Shown: positions 42,616 through 50,347 of the stretch, one piece after another
Layout of the letters: every line of letters begins with the position of its first letter
How positions within the stretch are numbered: position 1 is the first letter of the stretch
NCBI RefSeq assembly: GCF_947489365.1
Contig: NZ_CANLDB010000012.1
Coordinates: 1-56,160 of the forward strand
Direction of reading: 5' to 3'
DNA: 56,160 nucleotides
From: an uncultured Nocardioides sp.
GTDB lineage: Bacteria; Actinomycetota; Actinomycetes; Propionibacteriales; Nocardioidaceae
Program-made: the position numbers and the translations under genes
Notes under the pieces: generated by a model
What the model was told of the DNA's origin: nothing
The model's input: only the letters and a program-made list of their open reading frames with translations
Databases searched by the model: none

Positions 42616-43566
42616 GTGAGACCCGAGACCTCCCGCGCCGTCCTCGTCGTCAACGGCGCGTCCCGCCGCGGCGCCGCGGCCGCCGCCACGGCCGAGCGGC
42701 TGATGCGCGCTCAGGGCTGGCGCGAGCTCGAGGTGCACCGCCTCGAGGGGGGCGCGGACCTGCCGGCCACCCTCGGCGCCGCGGTCGCGACCGCCCCGGA
42801 CCTGCTCGTGGTCGGGGGTGGCGACGGCTCTCTCAGCTGCGGCGCCGGCGCGGTGGCGGGCACCGAGGTGGTGCTCGGCGTACTGCCCCTCGGCACCGCC
42901 AACGACTTCGCCCGGACCCTCCAGGTGCCCGGTGACGTGCCCGGCGCCGTCGCCACCCTCACCGCCGGCCACGTCGTCGACATCGACCTCGGCCGGGTCG
43001 GCCTGAACCCGTACCTGAACGTCGCCTCGATCGGCCTGTCCGTCGGCGTCACGGAGAAGCTGAGCCCGCGCCTGAAGAAGCGCCTCGGTCCGCTGGCCTA
43101 CCCGGTGGCCACGCTGGCGGCGTACCGCGCGCACCAGCCCTTCACGGCCCGGCTGGAGTTCCCCGACGGCGACCACCCGACCCTCGAGCTCGAGGACCTG
43201 CTGCAGGTCGCGGTGGGCAACGGCCGCCACTACGGCGGCGGCAACGCCGTCTCGCCGACCGCCTCGCTCGACGACCACCTGCTTGACGTCTACGCGATCG
43301 TCCGCGGCCGGCTGCGCGACCACGTCTCGATCGCGCGGCTGCTCAAGGACGGGTCCTTCGTGGACCACGAGAAGGTGCACCACGTCGCGACCCGGCGGGT
43401 GCGCGTGGTGACCGAGCCCGACCTCGGCGTGAACCTCGACGGCGAGATCGCCGCCCGCACCCCGGCCGACTTCACCGTCGAGCGCAACGCCGTGCACGTC
43501 GTCGTCCCCGTGCACTCGGCGGCCGCCGTCCTCGACGGCCCCGGCCCCTCCGCGGCGAGCGCCTGA
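42616..43566 (+). CDS. Diacylglycerol/lipid kinase family protein (YegS-like)
   Basis: A 316-residue protein of the DAGK catalytic family that phosphorylates a lipid hydroxyl with ATP. VVNGASRRGAA at the N terminus and VVGGGDGSLSCGAGAV are the nucleotide-binding loops, with LPLGTANDFARTL as the conserved substrate/ATP loop. The C-terminal beta domain includes VAVGNGRHYGGGNAVSPTASLDDHLLDVY, matching the 'gNg...ggg....P.A...DG.ldv' motif. GTG at 42616 has TAGCGT 7 nt upstream. Lipid substrate unknown. Confidence 0.9.
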   Translation: MRPETSRAVLVVNGASRRGAAAAATAERLMRAQGWRELEVHRLEGGADLPATLGAAVATAPDLLVVGGGDGSLSCGAGAVAGTEVVLGVLPLGTANDFARTLQVPGDVPGAVATLTAGHVVDIDLGRVGLNPYLNVASIGLSVGVTEKLSPRLKKRLGPLAYPVATLAAYRAHQPFTARLEFPDGDHPTLELEDLLQVAVGNGRHYGGGNAVSPTASLDDHLLDVYAIVRGRLRDHVSIARLLKDGSFVDHEKVHHVATRRVRVVTEPDLGVNLDGEIAARTPADFTVERNAVHVVVPVHSAAAVLDGPGPSAASA

Positions 43567-43593
43567 CCGATCCCACGGCCTAGCCTCGGGAGG

Positions 43594-44853
43594 GTGAGCC
43601 CGCTCCCCCGCTTCGTCGAGGTCGCCCGCCGTCGGCCGGTGGCGCTGGTGCAGCCGGGCACGACGATCGGACCCGACGGCCCGGTCGCGCCGTACGTCGC
43701 CGCGCGGGGTCCCGCGCCCGCCCTCACCTCGTCGGCGGTGACGCTGCGCCCGGTGCGCCTCGGACGCCGGGTCGGCCTCGAGGCGACGTACGGCGGACAG
43801 ACCCGGCGGCTGCTGAGCGCCCGCCACGGCTGGGTGCGCGACGTCGACGAGCTCGGCGTCACCGTCACCGGGCCGGTCGCGACCGCCTGGTCACGACAGG
43901 GCACCACCTGGACCGCGCGGGCGCGGACCGCGCTCGGGCTGGGCGGGTGGTGGCGCGGCCTCCGCCCGGACGGCGACGTCGCCGCGAGCGGCGCCTTCGG
44001 GCAGCTCGGGCTGCGGGACCTGCGCCTGGTCACCCACGCCGACGGGGCGGCGTACACCGAGGGCGGGTCGGTGCTCCTCACCGCCTCCAGCGCCGGGCCG
44101 GGTGGCTTCCGGACCGGGCACACCTCCGTGTGGTCGCTCGACCCCACCTCGCTCGCGCTGGCCCACCGCGCCGACCTGTTCTTCCGCCGCGACGACGTCG
44201 TGGCCGGCGGCGTCCACGGCGACCACGCGACCCACCTCGTCCGCGACGGCGGGGCGTGGATGGTGGCGACGAGCACGTGGGGCACGTTCGACGAGGTACG
44301 GCGCCCGCAGGTCGGCGTACGGCTCGGCCTCAGCTGGGCCGACCTCACCCGCGGACAGCACGTCCTCGACACCCGGCCCCTCGCGCTGCCCGTCGACGGG
44401 CTGGCGTCGGTCGGCACCTGGGACCCCCAGCTCGTGCACGACGGCACGCGGTGGCTGGTCGCGTTCGTGTCCGCGCGGAGGTTCTTCTCCTTCCACCCCG
44501 CCCTCGCCGCCGGGCGCGACCTCGACGACCTCGCTCCGCTCGGCGCCGCGTCCGACCGCGTCTCCTGCGAGGGGCCGGTGCTGACCCGCCTTGACGGGGA
44601 CTGGCGCCTGCTCGCCTCGGACAGCCGTGACGAGGCCGCCCCCCGGCGCGCGGGCTACCCCGTCTTCGACCTGGCCATGACCGAGGTCGGGCGCCTCGAC
44701 GCGACGTACCCGACGAACGTGCCGTGGCCGACGCTGCTCGGCGTCGACGACGGCTGGCTGATGGTCGGCTTCGACGGGACGCCGTACGGCGGGGGGCTGG
44801 CGGGCTACGGCACGCACGGCGACGTCGTGCTCCAGCGCAGCCTGCCCGGCTGA
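43594..44853 (+). CDS. Putative five-bladed propeller, GH43/GH32-like protein
   Basis: A 419-residue cytosolic protein without a signal peptide and not clearly in a named family. After ~120 residues of lead, the remainder looks like repeated propeller blades: ASGAFGQLGLRDLRLV, GVHGDHATHLVRDGGAWMVATSTWG, SVGTWDPQLVHDGTRWLVAFVSA, CEGPVLTRLDGDWRLLASDSR, NVPWPTLLGVDDGWLMVGFDG. The WDPQLV aspartate and CEGPVL glutamate sit where GH43-type enzymes have their modulator Asp and acid Glu, so a glycosidase-like fold is plausible, but activity is unproven. GTG at 43594 follows TAGCCT by 7 nt (leaderless), 27 bp after the kinase gene. Confidence 0.6.
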   Translation: MSPLPRFVEVARRRPVALVQPGTTIGPDGPVAPYVAARGPAPALTSSAVTLRPVRLGRRVGLEATYGGQTRRLLSARHGWVRDVDELGVTVTGPVATAWSRQGTTWTARARTALGLGGWWRGLRPDGDVAASGAFGQLGLRDLRLVTHADGAAYTEGGSVLLTASSAGPGGFRTGHTSVWSLDPTSLALAHRADLFFRRDDVVAGGVHGDHATHLVRDGGAWMVATSTWGTFDEVRRPQVGVRLGLSWADLTRGQHVLDTRPLALPVDGLASVGTWDPQLVHDGTRWLVAFVSARRFFSFHPALAAGRDLDDLAPLGAASDRVSCEGPVLTRLDGDWRLLASDSRDEAAPRRAGYPVFDLAMTEVGRLDATYPTNVPWPTLLGVDDGWLMVGFDGTPYGGGLAGYGTHGDVVLQRSLPG

Positions 44854-44868
44854 CGGCGCGATCGACCG

Positions 44869-45753
44869 TCAGGCCCCGACGAGCTCCGCGAACTGCTCGA
44901 TCGCCTCGGGGCCGCTGGCCGTGTCGGTCGGGTCGGGCGCGAGCGGCGGGCCGACCGGTTCGCCGATGTCGGTGAGCAGGACCTCGTAACCGCCGCTGAC
45001 CCCGGGGGCCGACTCGACGCCGAGGCTGTAGGACCGGATGACGTCGTCGGGGCCGACGGCGACCTCCAGCGCGAGGTCGGCCCGCCGTGCCGGCCCCGTC
45101 AGGGAGAGCGCCTCGGTGAAGACCGCCGCGTCCTCGCCCGCCGCGGCCACCGCGTCGGCGTACGGGACGGTGAGGGTGAGGACCCGGCACTCCACCCCGT
45201 CGTACGTCGTCGGCTCGCCCTCCGCCACCGCAGCCGGGTCGTCGCCCGCCGCGCGCAGCGCGAGGGTGGAGCCCAGGAGCTGCAGCTGCCCGAAGGTCCC
45301 GGACGACACCAGGTCGTCGACGTCGCCCTGCAGCCAGGTCGCCCCGTCGGCGAAGGCCGAGCCGTCTGGACCCTCGTTCTTGATCCAGGCGCGGGTGCCG
45401 TCGGCGACCACCCCGACCCGGGTGGTGTCGTTGACGTCGCGGTCGAGGTCGAAGAGCCCCTGCTCGTAGTCGACCGAGCCCTCGGTCGAGACCGAGGAGG
45501 CCGCGCCCTGCACCTCGAGGTCCGCCTGCGACTCGATCGTGAGGCTCGTCTGGCCGAGGGTGACCTCGGTGGCGTCGAGGACGACCTGCGCCGGGTCGCG
45601 GTCCGGGTCCGGGCTCGCCGACTGCCCGGTCCCGCCCGGCGCGGGCTCCGCGGCCTCCGGGGCCGCGGTCTGCGCCGACCCGCCGACGAGCCCGCAGCCA
45701 CCGAGCAGCAGCACGGCGGCGCTCGTGGCGAGGAGGGTGCGGTGCGGGGACAC
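44869..45753 (-). CDS. LppX/LprG-like lipoprotein
   Basis: A 294-residue lipoprotein with lipobox LLGGC (Cys ~20) and a Pro/Ala/Glu-rich linker. The rest resembles the LppX/LprA/F/G family, half-barrel proteins that carry lipids across the mycobacterial envelope: VVLDATEVTLGQTSLTIESQADLEVQGAASSVSTEGSVDYEQGLFDL ordering of strands, then DVNDTTRVGVVADGTRAWIK and a C-terminal DDVIRSYSLGVE. Ligand unknown. GTG at 45753 with GGAG about 8 nt upstream. Convergent with the propeller gene and divergent from the DNA glycosylase gene. Confidence 0.72.
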   Translation of the reverse strand: MSPHRTLLATSAAVLLLGGCGLVGGSAQTAAPEAAEPAPGGTGQSASPDPDRDPAQVVLDATEVTLGQTSLTIESQADLEVQGAASSVSTEGSVDYEQGLFDLDRDVNDTTRVGVVADGTRAWIKNEGPDGSAFADGATWLQGDVDDLVSSGTFGQLQLLGSTLALRAAGDDPAAVAEGEPTTYDGVECRVLTLTVPYADAVAAAGEDAAVFTEALSLTGPARRADLALEVAVGPDDVIRSYSLGVESAPGVSGGYEVLLTDIGEPVGPPLAPDPTDTASGPEAIEQFAELVGA

Positions 45754-45869
45754 GGGCGCTGCTCCTGCGGGTCGGGTGGGGCGGGTGTGACCTCCGAGTC
45801 TGACCGATCCGGCGCGATCCGGTGGCCGAATCCGACCGACCGCTACCCCCGGGCGGGCAGGATGTCGGG

Positions 45870-46697
45870 ATGCCCGAGCTGCCCGAGGTCGAGTCGGCCC
45901 GCCTGGTCGTGGAGCGCTCGGCGCTGCGCCGCACGATCGCGGACGTCGACGACAACGACACCTACGAGTGCCGGCCGCACGCGCCCGGCGAGATCCGCGA
46001 CGCGCTCGTGGGACGACAGCTCGTCGACGCCCACCGTCGGGGCAAGTCGATGTGGTGCGAGACCTCCGACGACGGACCGCGCCTGGGGATCCACCTCGGC
46101 ATGAGTGGCCGCATCCTCGTCTCGCCCCCGACCCGCGACGACGAGGACGGTGAGGAGGACGAGGGTGGCGACTACCAGGGCTCCGGGCCCGCCCGGGGCT
46201 CCGGGACGCGCAAGCCGGAGTGGTACCGCTTCACCCTCCGCTTCGAGGACGGCGGTGCGCTGCGCCTCTTCGACAAGCGCCGGCTCGGCCGCGTCCGGCT
46301 GGACCCCGACATCGAGGCGCTCGGCCCGGACGCCGGGGAGATCGGCCGCGACGAGTTCCGCGAGCGGGTCGGGCGGGGTACGGCGCCGCTCAAGGCCCGG
46401 CTGCTCGACCAGGGCACGGTCGCCGGGATCGGCAACCTCCTCGCCGACGAGGTGCTCTGGCAGAGCCACCTCTCGCCACAGCGTCCGTCCGGCGAGCTCA
46501 CCACCGACGAGCTGGACGAGCTCCGGCGCGAGCTCCGCAAGGCCATCCGGTCGGCCCTGAGGAAGGGCGGCGTCCACACCGGGGAGGTCATCGCGCACCG
46601 CGGCACCGGGCGTCACTGCCCCCGGTGCGGGACCGAGATGACCCGCGCCACCGTCGGCGGACGGACCACCTGGTGGTGCCCCGAGGAGCAGGTGTAG
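45870..46697 (+). CDS. Fpg/Nei family DNA glycosylase
   Basis: A 275-residue base-excision repair enzyme. MPELPEVE with the catalytic N-terminal Pro2 and Glu3 is intact, as are LGIHLGMSGR, the H2TH segment GTVAGIGNLLADEVLW, and the downstream RKGGVHTGEV region. An acidic insertion (DDEDGEEDEGGDYQGSG) interrupts the N-terminal domain. The C-terminal zinc finger reads CPRCGTEMTRATVGGRTTWWCPEEQV: the fourth cysteine is replaced, leaving CxxC...C only. The ATG at 45870 puts Pro at position 2, as chemistry requires. Whether it prefers 8-oxoguanine or oxidised pyrimidines is unclear. Confidence 0.92.
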   Translation: MPELPEVESARLVVERSALRRTIADVDDNDTYECRPHAPGEIRDALVGRQLVDAHRRGKSMWCETSDDGPRLGIHLGMSGRILVSPPTRDDEDGEEDEGGDYQGSGPARGSGTRKPEWYRFTLRFEDGGALRLFDKRRLGRVRLDPDIEALGPDAGEIGRDEFRERVGRGTAPLKARLLDQGTVAGIGNLLADEVLWQSHLSPQRPSGELTTDELDELRRELRKAIRSALRKGGVHTGEVIAHRGTGRHCPRCGTEMTRATVGGRTTWWCPEEQV

Positions 46698-46831
46698 CCG
46701 TTCATTGGCGGGCCCACCTGCCACGACCTGCACAAACAGTTGTCTGAACACCTGTTCGCCGACTGTCTCGTGCCCGTAACATTCCCCCGGATCTCCCGTT
46801 GGTGACAGCGGGATCGAACAAGGAGAACCAG

Positions 46832-48136
46832 GTGCGAGCACTGCGTACGACCACCCGTCTGACGGCCACGCTGACCGCAGCGGGTGTCATGGCGCTGGCG
46901 GCCGGCCCCGCCATGGCCGCCGACACGACCGTCGTCGCGCAGTCGGAGGCCGAGGCGATCTACCTCGCCATCGGCGGCCAGGCCCTCACCGACCAGCTCG
47001 GCGGGCAGTTCCGCGCCGAGCGCACCGAGTCCGGCGAGACCACCGAGGGCAACAACCAGCCTCAGGCCAGCCTCATCACCGGGCAGGACAGCCTGTCCGC
47101 GGGCACCCTCGCCCAGGACGCGAAGACCGGCATCGCCGGCGATCAGGGAGTCTCCGAGGCCTGCTCCGGCGTCGCCGGCGCCGGCTCCTCCTTCGTCGGT
47201 GTCGGCGAGGACGGCCGCTGCCTGACCCCCGGCCGACGCGCCGAGATCAAGCTGACGCCCGACGGGCTGAACCTCGACGACCTCTTCGACGTCGAGGTGG
47301 TCGAGGGCACCGGTTCGCTGGACGACCTCCTCGGTCAGCTCCCGGGCGGCGCCCAGGCCATCCAGGACGCCCTGGACCAGCTCAACGCCGGACTGCAGGA
47401 CGCGCTCGAGCCGCTCGGCAACGCGGGCGTCGTGGCGGGCTTCAGCGCGATCACGAGCGAGTGCACCGCCGGCCCCGGCGAGGTCGCCACCGGCGACGCG
47501 AACCTGGCCGACGTGGACGTCACCCTCAACTTCCCGGAGGCATCGGGCCAGGACCCGATCCCGCTCCTGGAGCTCGAGAGCGACCCGGCCCCGAACACGA
47601 AGCTCGTCACCCAGCTCGACGAGGTGCTCGACGAGATCTTCATGTCCCTCATCGGCAACCTCGACCGCGACGAGCTCGGCGGCCTCACCGGTCCGCTGAA
47701 CGAGATCCGCGAGGCGATCAAGGACCAGATCCTCGCCCAGATCGCTGAAAACGCCGGCCCGCTAGAGGAGAACCTCCTCGACGGCACGCTGAACAAGCAG
47801 ACCCGCGCCCCCGGCGAGATCGAGGTCACCGCGATCGACCTCGCCGTCCTACCGGTTCTCGAGGGCCAGGCCGGATTCAACGCCGTCGACCTCCGTCTGG
47901 CCCGCTCCCAGTGCGGCCCCGGCGCCGCCCTGCCGCCGCCGAGCATCGACAACCCGACCGACCCGACCAGCCCCGACGTGCCCCGGTTCGTCCCGGCCGG
48001 CGCGGGCGGCGCGCTGGGCGGCTCCGCCGCGGTCGGTGCGGACGCCAGCGTCCCCGCTGCCCTGGCGCTGCTCGCGCTGACCACCTTCGGCACCGCGGTG
48101 GGGTTCTCGACCTCCCGCTCCCGCGCCGGGGTCTGA
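46832..48136 (+). CDS. Secreted surface protein with sortase-like C-terminal anchor
   Basis: A 434-residue exported protein. The signal peptide (RALRTTTRLTATLTAAGVMALAAGPAMA) is followed by an Ala-rich start EAEAIYLAIGGQAL and a mostly acidic body with a helical central part (LDDLLGQLPGGAQAIQDALDQLN; LDEVLDEIFMSLIGNL). The C terminus has a Pro/Gly-rich stretch, a hydrophobic helix (VPAALALLALTTFGTAVGF) and a basic tail (STSRSRAGV), the layout of a cell-wall sorting signal but without LPxTG. A sortase gene follows directly. GTG at 46832 has AAGGAG 6 nt upstream. A TAACAT hexamer at 46777-46782 could be the -10 element. No known domain recognised. Confidence 0.75.
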   Translation: MRALRTTTRLTATLTAAGVMALAAGPAMAADTTVVAQSEAEAIYLAIGGQALTDQLGGQFRAERTESGETTEGNNQPQASLITGQDSLSAGTLAQDAKTGIAGDQGVSEACSGVAGAGSSFVGVGEDGRCLTPGRRAEIKLTPDGLNLDDLFDVEVVEGTGSLDDLLGQLPGGAQAIQDALDQLNAGLQDALEPLGNAGVVAGFSAITSECTAGPGEVATGDANLADVDVTLNFPEASGQDPIPLLELESDPAPNTKLVTQLDEVLDEIFMSLIGNLDRDELGGLTGPLNEIREAIKDQILAQIAENAGPLEENLLDGTLNKQTRAPGEIEVTAIDLAVLPVLEGQAGFNAVDLRLARSQCGPGAALPPPSIDNPTDPTSPDVPRFVPAGAGGALGGSAAVGADASVPAALALLALTTFGTAVGFSTSRSRAGV

Positions 48137-48158
48137 GCACGGAACCGACGACCCGCTG

Positions 48159-48878
48159 ATGGCTGACCCCACCGAGGAGCCCGCCCAGGGATCCGGCGAC
48201 GGGTCCAGCCGTCTCGCCTCGGCCGCCGGGGCCGCCCTGCTGGTGCTGCTCGTCGGCGTCGGTGGCTGGGTCGTCTACGGACCGGACGACGAGCCGACCG
48301 AGCCCGTGGCTCAGCCCGAGCCGGCGGCGTCGTCGTCCGCCCCGCCCCAGCAGACGGAGCGCGGGCAGCGGCTGAAGCCCACCCCGGAGCCGGACGTCAC
48401 CTACGAGCGCATGGACCCGGCCAGCCCGGTCCGGCTCAGCGTCCCGTCGGTGGGCATCGAGGCGCCGGTCGTGTCGATCCCGCTGCAGGAGGGCTCGGTC
48501 CTCGACCCGCCTGCTGACCCGTCGACGCTCGGGTGGTGGGACGACAGCGCCCGCCCGGGTGACCGGAAGGGCCAGACGGTCATCACGGGGCACACGGTGT
48601 CGACCGGCGGCGGCGCGATGGACCCGATGGTCGACGTCGAGCCCGGCGGCACCGTCGACGTCGAGACCGACGAGGGCACCATGCGCTACCGGATCACCGA
48701 GAAGGAAGTGGTGACCCGGCCCGACCTCGCCGAGCGCGCGGAGGAGATCTTCGGGCAGGACGTGACGAAGGGCCGTCTGGTCATCGTTACCTGCACGAAC
48801 TGGAACGGGGCGGTCTGGGAGGACAACCTCGTCGTCTACGGCACACCGCTCGGTGAGCCGAGCGAAGCGGGCGCCTGA
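48159..48878 (+). CDS. Class F-type sortase
   Basis: A 239-residue membrane-anchored transpeptidase. One N-terminal transmembrane helix (LASAAGAALLVLLVGVGGWVVYG) and a Pro/Glu-rich stalk lead to the sortase barrel (~85-230). The catalytic His is H145 (TVITGHTV) and the nucleophile C212 (VIVTCTNWNG). The usual Arg that follows in YRDNVVV-like strands is replaced by Glu (WEDNLVVYG), so oxyanion stabilisation may differ or another Arg may serve. It lies 22 bp after the surface-protein gene, its probable substrate. In class F proteins substrate motifs are poorly defined. Confidence 0.85.
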   Translation: MADPTEEPAQGSGDGSSRLASAAGAALLVLLVGVGGWVVYGPDDEPTEPVAQPEPAASSSAPPQQTERGQRLKPTPEPDVTYERMDPASPVRLSVPSVGIEAPVVSIPLQEGSVLDPPADPSTLGWWDDSARPGDRKGQTVITGHTVSTGGGAMDPMVDVEPGGTVDVETDEGTMRYRITEKEVVTRPDLAERAEEIFGQDVTKGRLVIVTCTNWNGAVWEDNLVVYGTPLGEPSEAGA

Positions 48879-48881
48879 GCC

Positions 48882-50249
48882 TCAGCCGGTGTCGGCGAGC
48901 TCGACCTGTTCCCGGCTGGTCCCCCCGCCCGGTGCGGTGTCGACGAGGTAGGTCTGCCCCCAGGGGTCGTGCCAGCGGAACAGCCCGGCGTCGAGGACCT
49001 CGTAGCGCCAGCGGCCGTGGGTCTTGAGCCGGTGGTGGAAGCGGCACAGCGGGGCGAGGTTCGCCGCGCAGGTCGTGCCGCCCGCGGCGTAGGCGCGGAC
49101 GTGGTCGAGGTCGCAGGACGTGGCGGGGCGGGTGCAGTGGGGGAAGACACAGTGGCGGTCCCGCAGCCGCACCAGCCGCTCGAGGTGCGCCGGGACGGCG
49201 TAGCCGTCGATCTCGACCTGCCCGGCGAGGTCGATCACCGGCTGCACCGTCACGGAGGCGGCGGCGTTGCACCACGTCCGGACCTGCTCGGCGAAGGTCA
49301 GCACCTCACCGGTCCCCCGGTGTCGCACGCTGACCAGCTCGTTGCCGCCCGTGCCGCCCGCGCAGACCGCGGCCCGGGACAGGTGGACGACGATCTCCAC
49401 CCGCCGCGTCGGCCTCGCCGTACGCGGCTCGCCGTCCGGGGTGTCGTCGTCCTCGAAGTCCAGGCCGAGCCGGCGCCGCGCGAGCTCACCCAGCGCGTGG
49501 GCGCGGCGTACGCCGAGGCCCTGGGTCGAGCCGAACGCGAGCTGCTGGGCGGCGTGCTGGGCCAGGGCGGTCTCGAGGTCGATGCCGTCGGCGACGTCGA
49601 GGGTGGCGGAGACCTCGACGACCACCTGGCCGGTCCCGTCGACGGTCGCGGTGGTGGTCGGGGCGTCGAGGCCGACCCAGACACCGCGGGGGTCGGTCGT
49701 CTCGTCGCAGCCGGCCCGGTCGGCGGCCTCGGGGTCGAACCTAGTCACGGCGTCGGTGACGGCCCGCTCCAGCGCGGCCGGGCCGATCTTGTGGGCCACG
49801 TGGGACACGTGCCGGTCGACCCAGTCCGCACCGGCGGGCGGCAGGCCCGTGGTGGCCGCGGCGACCCGTCGTGCGCGCCACGCGGGCAGCTCCCCCGCCA
49901 TCACCCGCGCGTAGGTGCGCGGCAGCCGGTGGGCGAGCTCCATCGCCTCGCGAAGGTAGGAGCGCCCGGCGTCGGTCGACACACCCATCGTCGCGGCCAG
50001 GTCGGCCACGCAGAACTCCGTGACGAACGGCGAGCCCGGACCCGCCGGCCGGAACGCCCCCTCGGCGCCCCGGACGCCCCGCGCGAGGGCGCCGGACGCC
50101 AGCGACTCCGCCGGGTGCATGGCCGCCCAGTCGACCGCGAGCGCCAGCACCCGCGCCGCCGCGGCGTCCTCCGCGCGACGCACCGCCCGCAGCTCCGCCA
50201 CCAGCGCGGCGGGGTCCTGCGGGTGCGGGTCGGTCGAGGCGTCGTCCAT
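48882..50249 (-). CDS. DUF222 HNH endonuclease (13E12-type)
   Basis: A 455-residue DUF222 protein with an intact C-terminal HNH nuclease motif: RDRHCVFPHCTRPATSCDLDHV (two Cys pairs, with DLDHV carrying the catalytic His), then GGTTCAANLAPLCRFHHRLKTHG with the Asn and the second His pair. The DUF222 part runs ~15-330. Unlike its relative at 26922-28664 the nuclease residues are complete and no SOS box is seen; instead a TAGCGT hexamer lies 7 nt before the ATG at 50249, indicating a leaderless transcript. The gene converges with the sortase gene, with 3 bp between stops. Role unknown; such proteins are multi-copy in actinobacteria. Confidence 0.9.
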   Translation of the reverse strand: MDDASTDPHPQDPAALVAELRAVRRAEDAAAARVLALAVDWAAMHPAESLASGALARGVRGAEGAFRPAGPGSPFVTEFCVADLAATMGVSTDAGRSYLREAMELAHRLPRTYARVMAGELPAWRARRVAAATTGLPPAGADWVDRHVSHVAHKIGPAALERAVTDAVTRFDPEAADRAGCDETTDPRGVWVGLDAPTTTATVDGTGQVVVEVSATLDVADGIDLETALAQHAAQQLAFGSTQGLGVRRAHALGELARRRLGLDFEDDDTPDGEPRTARPTRRVEIVVHLSRAAVCAGGTGGNELVSVRHRGTGEVLTFAEQVRTWCNAAASVTVQPVIDLAGQVEIDGYAVPAHLERLVRLRDRHCVFPHCTRPATSCDLDHVRAYAAGGTTCAANLAPLCRFHHRLKTHGRWRYEVLDAGLFRWHDPWGQTYLVDTAPGGGTSREQVELADTG

Positions 50250-50295
50250 GGTGCAAACGCTAGGGGCGACCACCGACAGTGGACCGGCACAGAAC

Positions 50296-50332
50296 GCCTC
50301 GGCCCCCGGTCCTGGGGACCGGGGGCCGAGGC
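50296..50332 (-). terminator. Perfect 17-bp terminator hairpin
   Basis: GCCTCGGCCCCCGGTCC (50296-50312) and its exact complement (50316-50332) enclose a TGG loop. On the minus strand it starts 16 bp after the stop of the LVIVD-type gene, so it is that gene's terminator; it sits between that gene and the HNH gene's promoter. Confidence 0.8.
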
Positions 50333-50347
50333 GTGTGCGGGTGAGGC

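Noticed and set aside
46746..46757. Second SOS box (GAACACCTGTTC) before the surface-protein gene
   Set aside because: Only the GAAC-N4-GTTC core matches; both outer flanks and one spacer position break the consensus, and the downstream genes have no link to DNA damage.
48002..48136. LPxTG sorting motif in the surface protein
   Set aside because: No LPxTG, LAxTG or NPxTG-like pentapeptide occurs before the hydrophobic helix.
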